Assembly: GCA_019096195.1 (NCBI GenBank)
Contig: JAGTXK010000055.1
Location: forward strand, 1,736,001 to 1,800,000
Origin: Boletus sp. NGJ
Lineage: Eukaryota; Basidiomycota; Agaricomycetes; Boletales; Boletaceae
DNA: 64,000 nucleotides
Reading direction: 5' to 3'
Below the pieces are notes generated by a model. It was not told the origin of the DNA. It searched no databases and worked only from the letters and a program-made list of their open reading frames with translations. Numbering within the stretch: position 1 is the first letter of the stretch; each line of letters opens with the position of its first letter. The translations under genes and the position numbers were made by a program. Of the stretch, positions 10,061 to 22,920 are shown in pieces.

Positions 10061-11641
10061 CAGTGACTTCCAAAATTGAGTCAATGTTTTGAGATTTTGG
10101 AGTATTAGCTATATACAGTAACTTAGAAACATGAACAAATAGAGCCAAAGTATAATTGGGTGCCTAAATATGCCTGCCCCTGGCTATCTATCAAAAAATA
10201 TTTATGTAAGTTGAGTATGTATCCATGGAGATATCATCAATTTAATTCAATATGTCATTCATTCAATTGTGTAACTACCTGTTAGATCTATCAAAGATGG
10301 ACAGCTGTCATATGTAACCCTTGATGGAAGTATGATAGATGGTTACCATAGTTACTGTATCTTAATAATCACTTCAACTGACACTATTTAAAGGCTGGTT
10401 TAATCTCTTATGCCTTTCAAATTCACTATGCATTCTACTCCCTCTTCTCAAAAAGAAAACATCCTTTCTTTGGCCTCTAATAGTCATTCTATTTGTCACA
10501 TTGCCTCCAAACTAGGTGTCAGCCAGTCTACTGTCTCCAGGATCTTCTTCCCAATAGATCTATACCTCTTTCTGGCTGTCCCTCCAAGCTTTCAGCCACT
10601 TCTCAGCATGCTATCATCACTCAAATCACCACAGGCAGAGCTGCCAATGCTGTCCAGGCTACCCATCATTCCTAGTCCAGTCTCCTGACAAACAGTGAGA
10701 AGAGTCCTCAAAAAACATTCATTCAAGGCTGTAACAAAGAAGAAAAAGCCACTTCTTTCTGCAAGAAATAAAAAGAAGTGTTTAGCCTTTGCTCTAAAGT
10801 ATCAGGAATGGACTATTGAGGACTGGAAAAGGGTTATTTGGTCTGATGAGACCAAAATAAACAGGATAGGGTCAGATGAAAAGGAATGGGTATGGAAACA
10901 GGCAGGTGAGGGCCTTATTAACAAAGAGAGAGGTTCAGGGAACAGTGAAGTTTGGAGGAGGAAATATCATGGTATGGGGATGTATGGATTGGAAAGGTAT
11001 TGGGCACCTTGCAGAGGTTGAGGGGAGGATGGATGCCAATCAATATGTGGACATTTTAAAGGACAACTTGCTTCCTAGCTTGGAGGAATCTGAAATTTCT
11101 CTAGAGGATGTGATTTTTCAACAGGACAATGGCCCCAAACATACCTTCAAAACAGCCAAAACATGGATGGAGGACAATGATATTCTCCAGATCTTAATCC
11201 TATTGAACACCTTTGGCATCACATCAAAAAGGAGCTTGCCAAGTATTCAAAACATGCCAAAGAAGTATGGGAGATTTGGGATAGAGTGGCAGAAGTATGG
11301 AACAACATAGATCCAGAGGTGTGTCAGAATTTGATTGAAAGCATGCCTAGGGAGGATCCAAGCAGTGATCAAGGCCACAAAAGGTCATACAAAGTACTAG
11401 AATTGGCTGATTCTATAGATTTGATATATAGTTACAAAATTGAGTCAATATCTTGCCAATTTGAATTGACTATATCTCCATGGATACTTATTCACATTAC
11501 ATAAGTCTTTATTTGACAGATAGCCAGGAGCAGGCCCATTTAGGCACCCACTTATACTTTGGCTCTATTTGTTCATGTTCCTGAGTTATATAGCTAATAC
11601 TCCAAAATCTCAAAACATTGACTCAATTTTGAAAGTCACTG
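10061..11641 (+). mobile_element. Tc1/mariner-like transposon with long inverted repeats (family A)
   Basis: The ends are CAGTGACTT..CAAAATTGAGTCAATG, inverted at 11641, with TA at 10059-10060 and 11642-11643. The terminal inverted repeats extend for about 210 bp at each end, far longer than those of classical Tc1. The single plus-strand gene is a Tc1-type transposase. The family recurs as a deletion derivative at 25558-26398, which shares the same ends. Confidence 0.9.
10410..11400 (+). pseudogene. Tc1-type transposase, frameshifted
   Basis: The N-terminal HTH is IASKLGVSQSTVSRI (10500-10545), followed by GCPSKLSATSQHAI in another frame. The first catalytic block is EWTIEDWKRVIWSDETKIN (Asp at about 10845). 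The next block is KFGGGNIMVWGCMDWKG (about 10955-11000), then the second Asp in QQDNGPKHT (about 11120-11150). The third motif SPDLNPIEHLW lies in another frame at about 11188-11220. At least four frame changes are needed (near 10550, 10685, 10930 and 11185), and a short deletion precedes the third motif. The same deletion is seen in the copy at 25558-26398. A further frame change near the end is not shared with that copy. It is a dead copy of a DD34E-type transposase. Confidence 0.85.
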
Positions 11642-11643
11642 TA

Positions 11644-13506
11644 CTTACATGATGCCACTTCCCCTTGCTCATCTGCCAGTGAACAATATCATATTGTCCC
11701 TGGCCCACCTACATAACACCACAATTTCTCCCACCCAACTACATGAATCACTATATCTTCTATCCACCTACATGAAGGCTCTGCAGCTTCTACTTCATTG
11801 TCTGTCCTTCAACCCTTATTTTCAACCCACTTGCCTGACCCTTTCTTTGCCCACATTTCCCCCATCCACTTTGACAAACCACTGCTGTCTTCACAAGGTA
11901 ATGACTTTTCCATTCTGTTTCACCCCCATTTCTTAAGTAAGACTCAGAGTGGATATGGCACAACACCATTTATTTATGTATTGTCCCCCCCATCACCATT
12001 CACAAACCAGAGAAGCATCCATCCCTCAATGTTCCCATGCATTTGGATCACTGGCATGCTGAGGCACCCACAGTATAGGAGTTCAACTCCTCTCAAGATC
12101 ATTGCTTTTCACTGACTGGTGTCATCCAACACCTATTAATAATTATGCCATGTTATATCTACTCCTTTCACCTCTGCTATTGATGCCACTGCTAGTAGTG
12201 GCTCATGCTGGTCTACAACAAAGCAAACATGTATGTCTGCTGCTGCTATTGCTTCTAATCCAATAGACAAGTTCCTTGTGCAAGCCAATAAACTAATCAC
12301 ATAAGGCATAACAATTGCAAGTTAGCAACATGAAGAGAAGGTCCATTATCATAAAGCCCACTATCATGATAAGGCTGCAGAATGTGTGCATGAAGGACAA
12401 ATGGTGCAGTTTAATGCTGAGGAAGCCTAAGGCTTGCAAGAGTTTGAAATGAAAATGTCTAAGCTGCAATCAAAATCACAACTCATGATTTATTTAGGCA
12501 TCACCCCAATAACAATGTGAACTTCATGTTTATATGATATAACCAGATAACTCCCTTCATATCTTGCACACACTGTTTTTGACAAGAACCTATTTCCCCA
12601 CTGTGATAAGGCTTAGCCTTATAAGCCAGTAAGTGACATTTCTCATCATCCTCACCAGCATAACCTGCTGGTGGACTCCACATCTGATGATTTATTGGAT
12701 GACATTCTACCTCCCCTTTCACAATCTTGTACTTAAGAGTAGCAAAGGCCTGAGCCTATGTGACCTCAATTGCTGGCATCAGAATATGAAACAGACTAAG
12801 AAGAGAGAATGTTCCAGCCTTCTCCTCCACCTCCTCTTTATACCCCTCCTCAAAGAATTCCATACTTGGATGCACCACCTACCACCCCTAGATGGTCTAA
12901 GCAATTACACCAACCCTCTATCCAGCCCAGCAATGTCTATGGTGAACATAGGCATCCACTCCAACAATTAAAAGAAATAGAAAAAGATATGAAGTAGAAG
13001 GAACTTACTGGTCAAGTGCCATCTGTGCCTTCTAAGGAAGCAGACCCAGTTCCTGCCCCTATCTATTCACCCTCTTTGAAACGATTAAACCCTACTGGAG
13101 GCTTAGCACAATCAATAGGCAATTGAGAATAGTCAAGTGGCTCTATAGCTTGCCTAGTAGAATATGGAAAAGACCAAAAGGACAAGACTGAGGTACTCTG
13201 GCAGCTCTTGGGCCTTTATATACTAGATAGGGGTTTACACTTGTGTACACTAAATCTAATGAGATACTATGCTACCTGCATAATTGATGAGGCTAATATA
13301 AGGAGGGTGAGTCATAGATAGGGGCATGAGATGAGCATAAGGCAATCTAGACAAACATATGTGATCTTACAAGCATACATGAGATGATTTAGACCTAGAA
13401 CAAGTTATCGAGAATGGCATAAGAATGCCATAAGGTCTATGGATCTAGATCTATGGATGGACTTGAGCATTTAGGAGGATCAGGTTATAGGGGCTAATTA
13501 GAGGGG
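11644..13506 (+). other. Unidentified degenerate coding remnant
   Basis: This 1.86-kb AT-rich stretch separates the Tc1-like element from the gypsy element. Between about 12230 and 13100 one plus-strand frame keeps a charged, helical block (HYHDKAAECVHEGQMVQFNAEE, then FEMKMSKLQSKSQLM). A Pro-rich block (PPPLYTPPQRIP) follows, and frequent stops interrupt both. It resembles the tail of a transposon-borne or chromatin-type protein, but I cannot name it. From 13160 to 13506 I see only AT-rich sequence with no open frame. Confidence 0.4.
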
Positions 13507-13511
13507 CTAAA

Positions 13512-13985
13512 TGTTATAATATTGGATATTTTTAAACTTTTCACTTTGATACTTGACTTTTTTGTTTCATCAATCCTTTTCTATCAGAGTTATGTGACTG
13601 TGTACATGACTATGGGAACAATCACATGACATGGTCTAGAACTAATGATGTCAGATGACATCATACCTCATGTGATCCACAACCTTTTAATTTCCACTCT
13701 TCTCACATAGCCCCATTAATTTCTGTCCTACTATACATAGTAATTTATTACATGCACAGCTTGGTCCATGCACCATTCATGTACATATATAAAGTAGCAC
13801 TTTGATGACTAAAATCCCCAGTCTAATCCATTTGTATTCTGCTCCAACAACTCATTGTCTTGACCACTCTGATCATTGTAGGGTTGGCATAGTACAGACA
13901 CGACTCCCCACCTTATTTGTTAAGCCAGGACCAGTGTAGCCTGCGAGCATCGAGCCTTGTGGTTTGTTCCAAAAGGTTCATAACA
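13512..13985 (+). repeat. 5' LTR of gypsy element
   Basis: TG..CA ends (TGTTATAATATT..TTCATAACA), 474 bp. A TATA box (CATATATAAAG) lies near 13784-13794. About 30 nt downstream, CAGTCTAATCCA (13819-13830) marks the likely transcript start. Confidence 0.93.
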
Positions 13986-13987
13986 CT

Positions 13988-13999
13988 TGGATTAGACTG
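13988..13999 (+). other. Primer-binding site complementary to the element's own transcript start
   Basis: TGGATTAGACTG begins two bases after the 5' LTR. It is the exact reverse complement of CAGTCTAATCCA in the LTR (13819-13830), about 30 nt after the TATA box. In the Tf1/sushi group the RNA 5' end folds back and primes its own reverse transcription, so this pairing fits self-priming rather than tRNA priming. Confidence 0.7.
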
Positions 14000-16900
14000 C
14001 ATACACAACGCTTAGACTCCAGAGCTAAGGAGACATGTGGGCCCAGCATTTTAAGGGACATCTTAGGATTCACCACTTGACAGTGACAAGTATAGTACTC
14101 AATGAAATACTAGTTATATATGCTCGTCCAGTGTTATAAATATGGATAAAGTTACTGTTGGGCATAGTGCACTAGCCTCCTTTCTCAAGTGGATGCTGAC
14201 TCAAGCATATGCTGGTTCTACGATAGTGAACCCAGGTTCGCATGATTACCTGTGATGTTACATAGTTGCAATAAGGGGATTTATCTTGCCTTTCTCCCAT
14301 GCACACCTGTCTGTAGTATGATAGTTATACTCCAGTTCCCCCCTTTAACCTGCCCACCATTTTTAACGATCTATACTTTGACTCTTATGTAGGTACCCCA
14401 GCATCTGGTTGTGAGATACTGGGTAGTAAGGTACTGAAAGAAAAACAACCAAGGAAGACCTATAAGGCAAACCCCGACAAACAAAGACCTCTCCACCCCT
14501 CTTCTGCTTTTGCATTATACCGCATCGCAATACATTGTTCCGACCTCCGACCCCTTTCTCTTTTAAAACCCATAATAAAATATGTCTCGCATGGATGTCG
14601 ACAAACTCATCCAAAAACTTGCAGACCTTACTCAGGAACGTGAAAAGGAAAGCATCACCAAGAAAATTGTTGATCCTGGTAAATGGGACAGCAACCGATC
14701 TACCTTTAGGATATGGTGGATCAAACTGCGTCTGTGGATTAACGCACAAAAATGGAAAAACAATAAGATTCTCAACATCACAGTCCTTTCATATCTGGAA
14801 GGAAAAGCCAAGGGATTTGCTCAGCTCATGCTTGAGCACTATCTCAATGAAGAAGCAGAGATTGAGACAGATGCACAAGGGAACATGTTGTTGGCAAAAG
14901 GAGATGCAGCCTGGCCAACATGGAAGAGAATGCAGGAGCAAATCTGCACCCACTTCTGCATTGATACACTCTCTCACAAGTCTCTCAAGAAATTGGAGGC
15001 TCTTAAGCAAAATGAACACCCAATAGATCAGTTCCTGCAAAGGTTCAAGATCTTATGCAAGGAGGCATTGATCGATGACCATCATGCCACGATCCTCATA
15101 AAAAAGGCCGTAGACTTCAAAATCTACAAAAGGTCTTGCATGAACAGTTCAGGCAGAAATTATGACTATGAGGATTTGGTAATTTCATATCAAGTCATTG
15201 GTAGAGTGTTCAAGCAGATACAGACAGAGCATGGACTGCCTGTCAACACCTCACACTATCCTTCTAGATCATCCTTCCCCCCTCTGCATGGGCAACTTCC
15301 ACAACAAACTTACTGTTCTTAGTTTACGGCAACGGATATGCAACCGGGCCATAGTGCCCCAATGGAGATAGGTGTCCAGCAGGCTAGACCATCAAAAGAC
15401 ACAAGGATCTGTTTCCACTGTGGGAAACCCAGGCACATTAAGCCCAACTGCCCGATGAACCCTTTCCGTTGCACATCTCGTCCACCTCAACAGAGGCAAA
15501 TGATTTGGGATTGGAACCAAGGCTCCTATGTAGAGCAACAACTGGGAGAAAACGAGTATCCCATGTTTTTTAACCAGCCCCAAACTCACCAACATTACTC
15601 CAGACAACCACTTCCTCCACCTCCCATAGCTACAGTGGCACCAAGTGTAGCATCAAGGGTGTATGTTTCAGACGAAGCAGAAGCGTATTATAGAGATAAA
15701 TTTGAAGTAGAAGCCAAGGCATGAGCAGCCAGAGCTTTAAATGGACAATGCCAATGAGTGTCGAGGGAACTCAGCAGCAAGAACAATTTTCTTCTTTTAC
15801 GAACTGTACAGATAGTGATTTTCCTATTTCTGATCTCTCCACTATTCTACATAAATTATCAATACAATCTGCAAGGGTGTCTCAATCAAGTGTGGCACCA
15901 GAATTAAGTGTACTTAATTCCCTTGTGAAACAACAAAAAATCTCTTCTATATATAAACCCACTAAAGTCATGTTGAACCAAGCATCAACACTATCATATG
16001 GTGGCGAATTCTCACTTGAAACCGTCATGTCATGCAATGTTAACAGACAGTGGTCGCATTACCAGTTCAAATCCCTCTTGGACTTGGGAGCATTGCATAC
16101 TTTTATTGACCAAGACTATGTTACTCATCACGGTATTCCTTTTTATGACATTGAAAACCAGATCAAGATACATAACACAGATGGATTGGAAGGAGCAATC
16201 GGACTGATTCGTCATGCAGTAACACTGATTGTGGAAGTACAAGGACACTATGAAGTCATAGACACTTATATATCAAAACTCGGAACCCATTGTATGATCA
16301 TCGGGTATGACTGGCTTTACTGCCATAACCCCGATATTGATTGGGTAAAACAAACAATCTCTTTTCCTCACTGTACATCATACTGTAAAGTTATGGGACT
16401 TGGACCTTCCTCTTCTTATACCCCAGTCAACCTATGTACTATTGAAGAAGGACTTAAAGATAAAGTACCACTAACCTATCACGAGTTTCTAGATATTTTC
16501 TCAGAACAAGAATATCAAAGGATACCCCTAAGGAAACATTGGGATCACGCCATAGATCTCAAAGAAGATTTCTCTCCAAAGAAAGGACATGTTATTCCCC
16601 TTTTGGACATCGAAATGGAAGAAGTCAGGGTGTTCATCAAGAAGGAAGTCAAGAAGAGATATATCAAACCTTCTAAATCACCACAAACATCTCTGGTTTT
16701 CTTTATTCCAAAAAAAAATGGCAAAGAACGAATGGTAATGGATTACCAATATTTAAATGAAGGCACCATCAAGAATTCTTATCCTCTCCCTTTAATTCCA
16801 CAATTAATTGACAGGCTCAAGAACACAGACATGTTTACAGCAATGGATCTCCGATGGGGATACAACAATGTACACATCAAAGAAGAAGATGAATGGAAAG

Positions 16901-19420
16901 CGGCATTTGTAACACCTATTGGAGCATATGAACCAACGGTAATGTATTTTGAACTTACGAACTCTCCTCCTACCTTTCAAATGATTATGAATGATATTTT
17001 TAACAACATGTACACAGTATTCATTATATACATTGACGACTGTATGGTATTTACTTCTGGGATGTTGAAAGAACAGCATGAAGAAGTTGTAAAGGAAGTT
17101 CTTCATCAATTATGTGAGAACAACCTTTACGTAAAACCAGAAAAGTGTACCTTCTCTGCAGACAAAGTAGGCTTCCTAGGAATGGTTGTATCTAAAAAGG
17201 GGATAGAGATGCAGTTGAGGAAAGTGGCAGGGGTCATGAATTGGTCAGTTCCCACACGACTAAAGCAGCTCCAGGGATTCCTCGGCCTTTGTAATTATTA
17301 TAGGAGATTCATAGAAGGTTTCGCTGAAATCACACATCCCTTGAATGATCTTACCAAGAAAGACATTCCATTCAAATGGGGACCCACTCAATAGCAAGCC
17401 TTCAAAACACTAAAAAGAAAATTTATGGAAGCACCGCTTCTCACATATTCTAACTGCAATCAAGAAGTACATGTGAAAACTGATGCCTTGGACATCACAA
17501 CAGGAGCTGTGCTCTCAACCTTATGTAAAGATGGTAATTGGCGACCTATCACCTTTATTTCTCATTCTTTTGATAGCACAGAGCACAATTACCCTATTTA
17601 CAATAAAGAGTTACTTGTAGTAATTCAGGCACTGGAAGAGTGGCATTATTATTTAATTGGTCATGAAAGATTCAAAATCTGGACCGACCACAAGAACCTT
17701 GAATATTGGAAGAAATCACAAACTCTTAGTGGTTGACAAGCACGCTGGCATGCACTCCTTCAGGAATTTAATTATTTCTTTGTCTACAAACCAGGATCAT
17801 CAAATGGTAGAGCTGACGCTTTACCTTGGCAACCTGATCATGGTGACACTGTGGTTAATCACAACCAAAATGTCACTGTTCCTCCTCCCTCTATTTTTAT
17901 AAACAATGTTTCTCTTTCCTCTGACTTTTTTACAAAACTACAAAAAGAATCAAAAACCAAAACATTGATGCTATAAACAATTTCCTTTTCTATTCTGATT
18001 TGAATATTTTCAAAAATGAAAAAGACAAAATCTTTGTTCCTGAATCTTTACATACAGAACTATTAACATTTTGCCATGATTCTCCCATTGCTGGTTATGG
18101 AGGACATTCAAAAACTATACATACACTCTCTCGATATTTTTCATGGCCAGGAGTCACAAAGGACATTAAAGAATATGTAGATCACTGTCAAGTGTGCGCC
18201 CTTATGAAGGGTGAGCAAAAGGCACTGGCAGGAAAAATCATTTCTTTATCCACAGCAAAGAAACCATGGGAAGATCTCTCAGTAGACTTCATCACTGGTT
18301 TACCACCCTCTCACTCTTTTATGGCTATCTACGTAATCGTTGATCGATTCTCTAAAGAAGTCATTTTTATTCCTACATATGATACTTGTTCTTCAAAGGA
18401 CTTAGCTATCTTATTCTGTGACCATGTTTGGTGTACACATGGACTACCTTCCACTCTGATATCCGATCAAGGACCCCAATTCGTTTCTGTGTTCACCCAA
18501 GAACTTTGCAAGTTACTTGGCATTAAACAAAAGATTTCCACAGCATATCACCCATAAACAGACAGGCAAACAGAGCATGTAAACCAAGATCTCGAACAAT
18601 ATCTCCATGCATATGCTGGAAAGAAACAGAATGAATGGGCAGATTGGATAAAACTCGTGCAATTCTCCTATAACAATACCATAACAACAGCCACAGGAGA
18701 AGTACCTTTTAAAGTAACAAGAAACTATACACCTTGCATGGGTTTCGAAGGGAACCTCACAGGCTTTGTGGGAGAAATAGGTCGCAATTATAGAGAAATA
18801 GAAGAAGTGCTTGAAGCATCATGAGAGAGGATGATCACCTCTTCCAATAAAAAATGATCACAAGCACCAAAATATTCTATTGGCCAGCAAGTCTGGTTAT
18901 CCACAGATAAATTAAAACTCCTGTATACGGCAAAAAAGTTAACCCAAAAATGAATAGGACCTTACACAATCACTCAAGTCCTACCAAACGCCATTACCCT
19001 CAAACTATCCAATTCTGTTCACATACATCCCATAGTGAACATCTCTTGTGTTAAACCATATCAGGAAACGCTGCCTGGTCAGCCTAAATCTCGTTCAGAT
19101 GCAATAGAGATTGATGAAGAGGGCGAAGAACAGTTTGAGGTAGACTTCATTGCTGCTAGCAGAATAAAAAACAGGAGATTAGAATATTTGGTATATTGGA
19201 AAGATTATGATGAAACTGATTGCACATGGGAATCAGAAAACATAACCAACACTGCACCAGATGCAGTTGAAGATTTCCATTATCTAAACCCTTCCACACC
19301 ATGCAAGCTTCGTGAATTATCTATCACCGCATTTGCTTCTTTATTCTCATCATATGAAAACTTCACACAAAATGAAAAAACCACAACTTGCCTGGAATTC
19401 GAGTCCTAAAAAGGGGGTAG

Positions 19421-19882
19421 TGTTATGATATTGAATATTTTCAAACTTTTCACTTCAATACCTAACTTTTTCATTTCATCAATCCTTTTCTATCAAAGTC
19501 ACATGACCATGGGAACAATCACATGACATGGTCTAGAACCAATGATGTCAGATGACATCATACCTCATGTGATCCACAACCTTTTAATTTCTACTCTTCT
19601 CACACAGCCCCATTAATCTCCATCCTACTATATGTAGTAATTTATTACATGCACAGCTTGGTCCATGCACCATTCATGTACATATATAAAGTAGCACTTT
19701 GACGACTGGAATCTTCAGTCTAATCCATTTGTATTCTGCTCCAACAATTCATTGTCTTGACCACTCTGATCATTGTAGGGTTGGCATAGTATAGACACGA
19801 CTCCCCACCTTATTTGTTAAGCCAGGACCAGTGTAGCCTGCGAGCGTTGAGCCTTGTGGTTTGTTTCGAAATATTCATAACA
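19421..19882 (+). repeat. 3' LTR of gypsy element
   Basis: 462 bp, TG..CA ends, followed by CTAAA. The inferred transcript-start motif CAGTCTAATCCA is kept at 19716-19727. Confidence 0.93.
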
Positions 19883-20876
19883 CTAAATGTGAAAGTAATT
19901 GTAATAAATCTGGAAAAATAGTAGAAATAAAGGAAAAAATAATATGGTCTATAACACACTCCTTCTAAAGAGGATGTTGAATGCCTAGTGTAGAAAGGGG
20001 GAGATGCACTGGTTGCTTTCCTTTGTGCAAAGGCTATACTGAGGCTTCTAAGCTGAACTATTGTAAGTGGTCCTACTATGATATCTTACAATATCCCAAA
20101 TCAAAGCAACATCTCTGATGTGATGCCTGCCACAAAGAGCTGAGTATACTTAAAGAGCAAAAAGTCTATGAGGTAGTAGGTTAGTTTGTAAACCATAAGG
20201 TGATAAAGAACTGATGAGTCTTTAATGTAAAGACCAATGGAAGAAAGGAAGCCCAGTTAGTAACAAAGGGTTTCTCACAAACCAAAGGTTGCAATTTAAA
20301 CCAGATATTCAGCCTAGTAGTGTGATTTGAAGTGGTCCAATGTATGCTCACCCTTTCCACCTTAGAGAACTGGTATATTTCTGGTCTTGATATGTGATCT
20401 GCCTATCTATATGGCAAATTAAATGAGAAGATGTATATGAAATTTTCTAAAGGATTTACCCCTCCTTAATACAAAGGCAAAGTCCTACAACTACTCTGTG
20501 TCCTTTACAGACTTAAACAAGTAGGCCTTGCTTGGTGAAATGCCCTTAGTCTCTCTATGAAAGAACTAGGCTTTGAGTGTCTTAAGACTAATGCTGGCCT
20601 TTTGATTTATAAGAAAGGGAAATAGTTTGTCCTTGTAATTATATACATAGACAATGCCCTATTCTATGGTCCCTCAAAAGACCTTGTCAATCAAGTCAAG
20701 ACTATCTTCATGAAAAGATGGGAATGTTACAATCTCAGAGAAACACATGAATAAATATGGCCACCAACTAGAAATAGATCAGTGCAAATATCTTGATCAA
20801 GTACTTAAGCAATGTGGAATGATTAACATATAACCAATTTATACATCATTAGGTCTTGTCTGGACAGCAGAATTCC

Positions 20877-21560
20877 ATGTCAAAATTCAACTTTATAGTT
20901 CATGTGACAAGTTTGTGTGATTTGGAAGAATCCTGGTCAGACTCAGATGCATCTGCTCAATCTCTTCAATCTCTAGGTCCTGCAATAGTTGTGGTAGATA
21001 CTACTCAATCCATCAGAGCTCAGAAGCAAGCAGTATTATGGACACTAGCAGAAGAGGTGGAATATCTTTCTGAGGAGTTTTCATCAACTAATGATGGAGA
21101 CTTTAAAAAAATGACATTTGTAAGGGCTGTCAATCATCTGAGAAAAAAGTTCCCAGTATAATAGGGTGCCAAAAAGACATGGGAGGTATGCAGAACAAAG
21201 TGGCAATCAGTATACATTTTGCAATTTATAATCATATTTTCCCCTTACCAACAACAATCTTGCAGCTCAAATCAACATACAATCTCATGTGCAATCTCAA
21301 ATCTTTGTTAGAACTCACTTGGAGTGATGACCATGGATGTGGAATTCCATTGAAGAGTGATACTGCATGGCAGGCAGTGGTCAAGGTACTGTACTATTGC
21401 CATCACATGCAGATATGTACTTCAGCCACCTGGAGAATAAGAGGCAGATAGTTATTTTTGTAAACTTTGCAAAGGATACAAGGCAAGCCTGGTTGAAGAA
21501 GATGTTTCCTAGGATTGGTGGTAGTAACAAGAACACAGATTGGGTCCTGATGGATGTTCT
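20877..21560 (+). pseudogene. Myb/SANT-like accessory protein of Harbinger element
   Basis: The core is a tryptophan-spaced Myb/SANT-like domain: LWTLAEEVEYLSEEF (about 21037-21080), a second helix ending in LRKKFPV, then KKTWEVCRTKWQS after a stop at 21159-21161. The later block TYNLMCNLKSLLELTWSDDHGCGI (about 21270-21350) and a basic C-terminal block (21430-21520) complete the pattern. In Harbinger elements the Myb-like partner brings the nuclease into the nucleus and to the ends. The start overlaps the left repeat and is uncertain. One stop and possible introns break the reading. Confidence 0.7.
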
Positions 21561-21789
21561 GTAGTATTTGTGTCTGATGTTCTCATGTCCAAGTCATTGC
21601 ATTGTAACTTGTTCACTGCCATACAATTTACTATATTGCTAGTTACCTGGTAATGGTAGTCCTCATCATCTGTGTTCCTCCAGATAATCATCCCACATCT
21701 TCTGTGTGATCCAATCCTGGCAGTAATCTGCTTGCCTCCTCTCTGTGGTGCTTGCTGGCCCCTCATCAAGTTCACCTTAAGCTATATCA

Positions 21790-22920
21790 TTATCATGTTC
21801 AAAAAGATTACCACTATATTTATTGTCAAAGAGATCTGAATTGTATGTTCAAATGAAATTATGAAGTGTGCATAGTGCAGCAGGAATCTGTGCCTGGATT
21901 TTCATATTGTATTCTGGCACAACTTGCAAAATTCTCCATTGGCACTTTAGTACATCAAAAATTCATTTGATGATGTTGCAAAGTATGGCATGATAGTGAT
22001 TGAAAAGTTCCTATGCATTCTGTAGTCTATCCGAGATGGGACAAATTGGACAATGGATATAGATCAAAGTAAGAGAAAAAAACACACACTTGGCATGGGA
22101 CTAGCACCATTCCTTCAAGTGATAATATACACCACAATATGGCATAAGGAGAGTATTACATGAGCCAAAGCCAGCATCTGTGAGAAGATATCTGTTATTA
22201 GGAATATATAGGTCATTGACATGGGCATCAGTCCAAAGCGCAGTGCTGGACATTGATTCATCCCATCCTGTGAATGTATATATGAAGTAGAAGTCAAAAT
22301 TACATATGAAAAGGCAATTTTGGGAGAGAAATTCTTTGCAATTATGTATACAATGATGTTCTTCAATTGAAACAAATGCACAGATGTGTGATCTATCTAC
22401 AGCACCAATACACTCACCAAAGAAGTGAAAATATAGGTCATTGAAAATCAAAGGAGAAATTGACATATCAGACGTTGGAATGTGTACTTGTGATGTGTAG
22501 AATGGTGGTGACAAAAAGAAATAGAGCAGCTTCTTGAAATATTACAAATCAGATAATTGATATTAAGAATATGGAATCTCTCCTACCATGTGATTGTGTC
22601 TAGTGAAATCTTTTGCCAACAAGGCAAGAAGAAAGCCTGGTAACACAGGTATATTAAAAGATGGTGAGCTGTTCTTTAACTGAAACACAATTCCATGAGC
22701 CTACAATTCTATTTTGGTGAAGAACCTTCAGGAGAGTTTCAAAGACCTCAAGATTGATACCAAAATTGTTCTTGATTCTGGATGGATGGCCATAAATGAG
22801 CTTATATACCCAGGCTTCACCAGTCAGCATGGAGGTGTCATAAGGAATGTGCTCTTGAGGGCCAGAGAAAAAAATAATCTTATAGTAGCTGAGTGTCTGT
22901 ACAAGTACCATTACAAGCAT
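21790..22920 (-). pseudogene. Harbinger (HARBI1-type, DDE_4) transposase
   Basis: The minus-strand N-terminal part (22654-22920) has GHPSRIKNNFGINLEVFETL. The catalytic part (22101-22514) has GAVDRSHI (first Asp), then NFDFYFIYTFTGWDESMSS, NRYLLTDAGFG (second Asp), and PYCGVYYHLKEW. The C-terminal part (about 21830-22030) has the NHYHAIL and FDVLKCQWRIL pattern followed by IQAQIPAALCTLHNFI. These are the hallmarks of the DDE_4/HARBI1 nuclease family. Introns are likely between the blocks, and at least one stop occurs near the end. It looks recently active compared with the copia element around it. Confidence 0.85.

Larger units (their letters stand above)
13512..19882 (+). mobile_element. Ty3/gypsy chromovirus, full length but broken
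   Basis: It is bounded by LTRs at 13512-13985 and 19421-19882, with a perfect 5-bp duplication CTAAA (13507-13511 and 19883-19887). In order it carries a gag region (14582-15322), a CCHC knuckle (about 15409-15450), and aspartic protease (about 16030-16300). Reverse transcriptase has YIDD near 17029-17040. RNase H (17425-17736), integrase (18000-18720) and a chromodomain (about 19170-19300) follow. This order and the chromodomain place it among chromoviruses of the Tf1/sushi type. The two LTRs differ at about 35 of 460 sites by hand count, nearly all transitions, plus a 12-bp indel. It is a fossil of moderate age with several breaks. Confidence 0.93.

Noticed and set aside
13988-13999. Conventional tRNA primer for the gypsy element
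   Set aside because: The site begins TGG as tRNA primers require, but its exact complement lies at the predicted transcript start in both gypsy families, so self-priming explains it better.
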